Of a stretch of DNA of 42,421 nucleotides, positions 39,420 through 42,421 are shown in pieces. The position numbers and the translations under genes are program-made. How positions within the stretch are numbered: position 1 is the stretch's first letter; each line of letters opens with the position of its first letter. The stretch comes from Thermoanaerobaculia bacterium (GTDB lineage: Bacteria; Acidobacteriota; Thermoanaerobaculia; UBA5066; DATFVB01), in contig DASTIQ010000217.1 of NCBI GenBank assembly GCA_035717485.1, forward strand, positions 1-42,421. The letters run 5' to 3'. The notes beneath the pieces were generated by a model. The model worked only from the letters and a program-made list of their open reading frames with translations, was not told where the DNA came from and did no database searches.

Positions 39420-42400
39420 TGTCCCCACCGGAGCTCTCCGAAGCCAAGCGGCGGGTCCTCGAGAGCTGTCTCCGCGGCGAGCGGCTCCCGGCGGAACCCC
39501 CGCGGCCGGTCGCGGCGCGCGCCGGAGGCCCGGTTCCGGCGACGGCGGGCCAGCGCGAGATCTGGATGCACGAGCAGCTCGCCGGCCGCCCGATCTACAA
39601 CGAGTCGGCGACGATCCGGCGGCGCGGCGACCTCGACGAGGACGCGCTCGACCGGGCGCTTTCCGAAATCGTCCGCCGGCACGAATCGTGGCGCACGCGC
39701 TTCACGGTCGCCGGCGGACGGCTCGTTCAGCAGGTCGAGCCCGCGTTCCGAATCCCCGTCGCGCGGGAGGACCTCCGGGCGCTCCTTCCGGAGGCGCGCG
39801 AGAGACGCGCCGCGGAGCTCGCGGCCGCCGACGCGGCGCTCCCGTTCGACCTCTCGCGGCCGCCGCTCTTCCGGGCGCGCCTGATCCGGTTCGCCGACGA
39901 CGACCACCGGTTGTTCCTGACGATCCATCACCTCATCTTCGACACCGCGTCGCTGTTCGGAACGTTCTTCCCGGAGCTCGTCGGGATCTACGAGGCCTTC
40001 CGTGCCGGCCGGCCTTCGCCGTTGCCGCCGCCGCCGGTGCAATTCGCCGACTACGCGGCGTGGGAGGCGGATCGAATCCTGCCCCCGGAAGCGGTCGAGT
40101 TCTGGCGCGAGCGGCTCGCCGACCTGCCGGCGCCCACCGCGCTCCCTTCGGATCGCGAGCGACCGGGCGAGATCGCGGGGGTCGGCGCCGTCCGGCGGGT
40201 GGAATTTCCGGCCGAAGTGCGTGACGGAGCCGCTGGGCTCGCCGAAGAATGCGGCGCGACCCCGTTCGTCGTGCTCTTCGCATCGCTGGCCGCGGCGCTC
40301 TCCCGCTTCACCGGAGACGACGATCTCGTGCTCGGGTGCGTCTCGGCGGCCCGGCCCCGGACCGAATTCGAGGATGTCCTCGGATACTTCCTGAATCCGG
40401 TCCTGCTGCGAACGTCGGTTGCGGGCGACCCCTCTTTCCGGGATCTCGTCTCGCGGGCCCGCGAAAGCGTCGTTTCGGCCCTTGCGCACGCGGAGGTGCC
40501 GTACGAGCGCCTCGCCGCCGAGGTCCCGGGGCGCGGCGGTGCGCCGCTGTTCCGGATCCTTCTCTCCTACGAGCCGCCCCGCGCGCCCGTTCCGCCGGGC
40601 TGGGACCTGACCCTTTTCGAAGCCTCGAGCGGCAGCGCGAAATTCGACGTTTCGCTCGAGATGGAGAGCCGGCCGGAGGGAATCGTGGGCCGCTTCCTCT
40701 ACGACGCGGATCTCTACGACGCGGAATCGATCCGCGTCTTCGAGGCGCACTGGCGCGCCCTCCTCGGCTCCGCTCTCGCAGACCCCGATCGCCGGATCTC
40801 GGAGCTCGCGCTCGCCGGGGAAACGCCGGCGGACATCGGAGCGCCGGCGGGAACGTCGATGCGGCCGGCGCCGGTCGAGTTCGACCGTCGCGCGTCCGAG
40901 CTGGCGTCGGCGCCCGCGCTCCGATTCCACGGCAGGACGACGACGTACGGAGAGCTCGCCGGACGAGTCACGCGGATCGCCGCGGCACTGCAGAATCGCG
41001 GAATCGGGCGCGAGTCGATCGTCGCTCTCGCGATGCCGCGATCCGACGATCGCGTGGCGGCGATCCTCGCCATCGGCCGCGCGGGGGCCGCGTGGCTGCC
41101 GCTCGGCTCGGACTGGCCTCCCGCCCGCGTCGCCGCCGTTCTCGAACGCTCCCGTCCCGCCCTCGTGATCTCCTCCGGGAGGCCGGCGGCCTTCGGCGGC
41201 GTTCCGAGCGTCCCGCTCGTCGACCTCGAGACCGAGCCGGGATGGACTCTCGACGGCATCCCGGAGCTTTCCGATCTCGCCTACGTCCTGTACACCTCCG
41301 GTTCGACGGGGGAGCCGAAGGGAGTGGCGATCGAACACCGGCCGCTCGCGAACCTCCTCGCCTGGAGCCAGCGCGCGTTCCCTCTGGGCCGGGGAGACCG
41401 GGTTCTCCAGAAGGCCCCGCTCGGCTTCGACGCCTCGGTCTGGGAGATCTACGCTCCGCTCGTCGCGGGAGCCACCCTCGTCGTCGCGCCTCCCGGCGCC
41501 GGCGCCGATCCCCGCCTGGTCGCGGCCCTCCTTCGCGAGGAGCGGATCACGCACCTGAAGCTCGTTCCCTCGCTCCTCCGGATTCTGGTCACGCTCCCGG
41601 ACTTCGCCGAGGCGCCGGCGCTGCGGCACGTCTTCTGCGGAGGAGAGGCGATCCCGGCGGACCTCGTCCGGGAGTTCTTCCGGGTGAGCCGTGCCGAGCT
41701 CCACAATCTCTACGGGCCGACCGAAACGTGCGTCGACGTGGCGTCGTACCGCTGCCGCCCGCAGGACGCCGGGCGCCGCGTTCCGATCGGGACCGCGATC
41801 GACGGCGCCCGCCTCGACGTGCTCGATCGCCGGGGACGAAGAACCCCGGCGGGAGCTCCCGGGGAGCTGTACGTCGGCGGCGTCCCGCTCGCGCGCGGAT
41901 ATCTCGGCCGGGAAGATCTCACCCGCGATCGCTTCGTTCCGGATCCGTTCGGCGCCCCCGGCGACCGTCTCTACCGGACGGGAGACCGGGTGCGGCGCCG
42001 GGCGGACGGCGAGATCGAATTCCTCGGGCGCGTCGACGACCAGCGAAAGGTCCGAGGCGTCCGCGTCGAGCCCGCGGAGATCGAGGCGGCCCTTCGCCGC
42101 TGTCCCGGCGTCGAAGACGCGGCCGTCGCGGTCCGCGGAGAAGGTCTGGCCGCAACGCTCGCCGCCTACGTGGCCGCGCCGGCGGCGGCGTCCGAGGCGG
42201 CCGCTCGCCGGGAGCTCGCCCGCGCCCTGCGGGAACGGGTCGCGTCGATTCTCCCGCGGGCCTTCGTTCCGGAGGCGATCACGGTCCTCGCCTCGCTTCC
42301 CCTCACCGCGTCGGGAAAGGTGGACCGGCGGGCGCTCCCCGAGCCCGAACGCTTCTTCGAGAGCGCCGCCGCGCCCGGATCCCGCGAAGAGCGCCTGCTC

Positions 42401-42421
42401 GTCGAGATCTGGCGGGAGGTG
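39419..42421 (+). CDS. NRPS condensation-adenylation-(thiolation) protein, 3' end cut by window
   Basis: Open to the window edge (1001 codons). A condensation domain occupies about residues 38-460: [13 protein letters not shown] (C1-like), IHHLIFDT at 169-176 (HHxxxD with Thr instead of Gly), [18 protein letters not shown] and VPYERLA. The adenylation domain follows: [28 protein letters not shown] (Asp671), [53 protein letters not shown] and [12 protein letters not shown]. Specificity residues read by eye are D-A-W-K-F-G-L-V-D-K, nearest to glutamine/glutamate-type codes, with low certainty. The window stops as the carrier domain begins. ATG overlaps the P450 stop (TGATG). Further modules probably lie to the right. 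Confidence 0.93.
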   Translation, partial: MSPPELSEAKRRVLESCLRGERLPAEPPRPVAARAGGPVPATAGQREIWMHEQLAGRPIYNESATIRRRGDLDEDALDRALSEIVRRHESWRTRFTVAGGRLVQQVEPAFRIPVAREDLRALLPEARERRAAELAAADAALPFDLSRPPLFRARLIRFADDDHRLFLTIHHLIFDTASLFGTFFPELVGIYEAFRAGRPSPLPPPPVQFADYAAWEADRILPPEAVEFWRERLADLPAPTALPSDRERPGEIAGVGAVRRVEFPAEVRDGAAGLAEECGATPFVVLFASLAAALSRFTGDDDLVLGCVSAARPRTEFEDVLGYFLNPVLLRTSVAGDPSFRDLVSRARESVVSALAHAEVPYERLAAEVPGRGGAPLFRILLSYEPPRAPVPPGWDLTLFEASSGSAKFDVSLEMESRPEGIVGRFLYDADLYDAESIRVFEAHWRALLGSALADPDRRISELALAGETPADIGAPAGTSMRPAPVEFDRRASELASAPALRFHGRTTTYGELAGRVTRIAAALQNRGIGRESIVALAMPRSDDRVAAILAIGRAGAAWLPLGSDWPPARVAAVLERSRPALVISSGRPAAFGGVPSVPLVDLETEPGWTLDGIPELSDLAYVLYTSGSTGEPKGVAIEHRPLANLLAWSQRAFPLGRGDRVLQKAPLGFDASVWEIYAPLVAGATLVVAPPGAGADPRLVAALLREERITHLKLVPSLLRILVTLPDFAEAPALRHVFCGGEAIPADLVREFFRVSRAELHNLYGPTETCVDVASYRCRPQDAGRRVPIGTAIDGARLDVLDRRGRRTPAGAPGELYVGGVPLARGYLGREDLTRDRFVPDPFGAPGDRLYRTGDRVRRRADGEIEFLGRVDDQRKVRGVRVEPAEIEAALRRCPGVEDAAVAVRGEGLAATLAAYVAAPAAASEAAARRELARALRERVASILPRAFVPEAITVLASLPLTASGKVDRRALPEPERFFESAAAPGSREERLLVEIWREV

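Noticed and set aside
1-42421. tRNA, rRNA, insertion sequences, prophage or integration sites
   Set aside because: None recognised on either strand by reading; no transposase, integrase or terminal inverted repeats with target duplications.

Overview
The window is a G+C-rich (about two thirds by eye), gene-dense bacterial chromosome segment. Several traits occurring together point to a Gram-negative, respiring member of the Acidobacteriota or a close relative: a Ser/Thr kinase fused to a PD40/TolB-type propeller, a cytochrome c maturation (Ccm) system with a cysteine-type CcmE, the futalosine menaquinone enzyme MqnE, an aa3-type oxidase operon with CtaA/CtaB/CtaM, and a large NRPS locus preceded by a specialised NusG paralogue. 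This assignment is inference; no rRNA, tRNA, CRISPR array, insertion sequence or phage gene was seen.

Layout. 1-5932 (+): dihydrolipoamide dehydrogenase, then a four-gene MacAB/LolCDE-like export operon (adaptor, ATPase, two FtsX-type permeases). 5977-16062 (-): a kinase-propeller gene, then the ccm genes. In transcription order these are ccmA, ccmB, [DinB-like gene, diheme cytochrome c], ccmC, ccmD (40 aa), ccmE, ccmF, closed by a clear terminator. 16300-23351 (+): promoter with a CRP/FNR-type palindrome, an amicyanin-like blue-copper lipoprotein, coxB, coxA, ctaA, ctaB, a 66-aa membrane protein, subunit IV, coxC and a SCO-like thioredoxin-fold protein. 23416-28491: lepB, a CPLC membrane protein, ctaM, a DUF374 acyltransferase, an unknown protein with a hairpin-controlled start, mqnE, a dienelactone hydrolase and a small zinc-ribbon protein. 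28469-32175 (-): an EamA transporter and a secreted beta-helix/PKD surface protein. 32438-42421 (+): an atypical LuxR-type regulator, a NusG-like antiterminator, UDP-GlcNAc 6-dehydrogenase, UDP-GlcNAc 4-epimerase, an A-T NRPS protein (leucine-type code), a cytochrome P450, and a C-A-(T) NRPS protein that runs off the right edge.

How the genes fit together. The centre is a respiration block. Ccm proteins attach haem to c-type cytochromes such as the diheme protein inside the cluster. CtaA/CtaB make haem A, the SCO-like protein and CtaM assist oxidase assembly, the copper lipoprotein may feed electrons to CuA, and MqnE supplies menaquinone. The right end is a secondary-metabolism or cell-surface locus. 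An A-T protein followed by a P450 is the usual arrangement for beta-hydroxylation of a carrier-bound amino acid, here probably leucine, before condensation by the next NRPS. The NusG paralogue at its head suggests processive antitermination over a long operon, and the two sugar enzymes would provide an N-acetyl-uronic acid donor.

Regulation. Many transcription units carry a TANNNT -10 hexamer ending only 6-9 bases before the start codon, which predicts widespread leaderless mRNAs and decides several start codons. The most noteworthy candidates are the cysteine-type Ccm system with two inserted genes, the antiterminator-sugar-NRPS-P450 locus, and the unknown gene whose Shine-Dalgarno lies in a hairpin loop.
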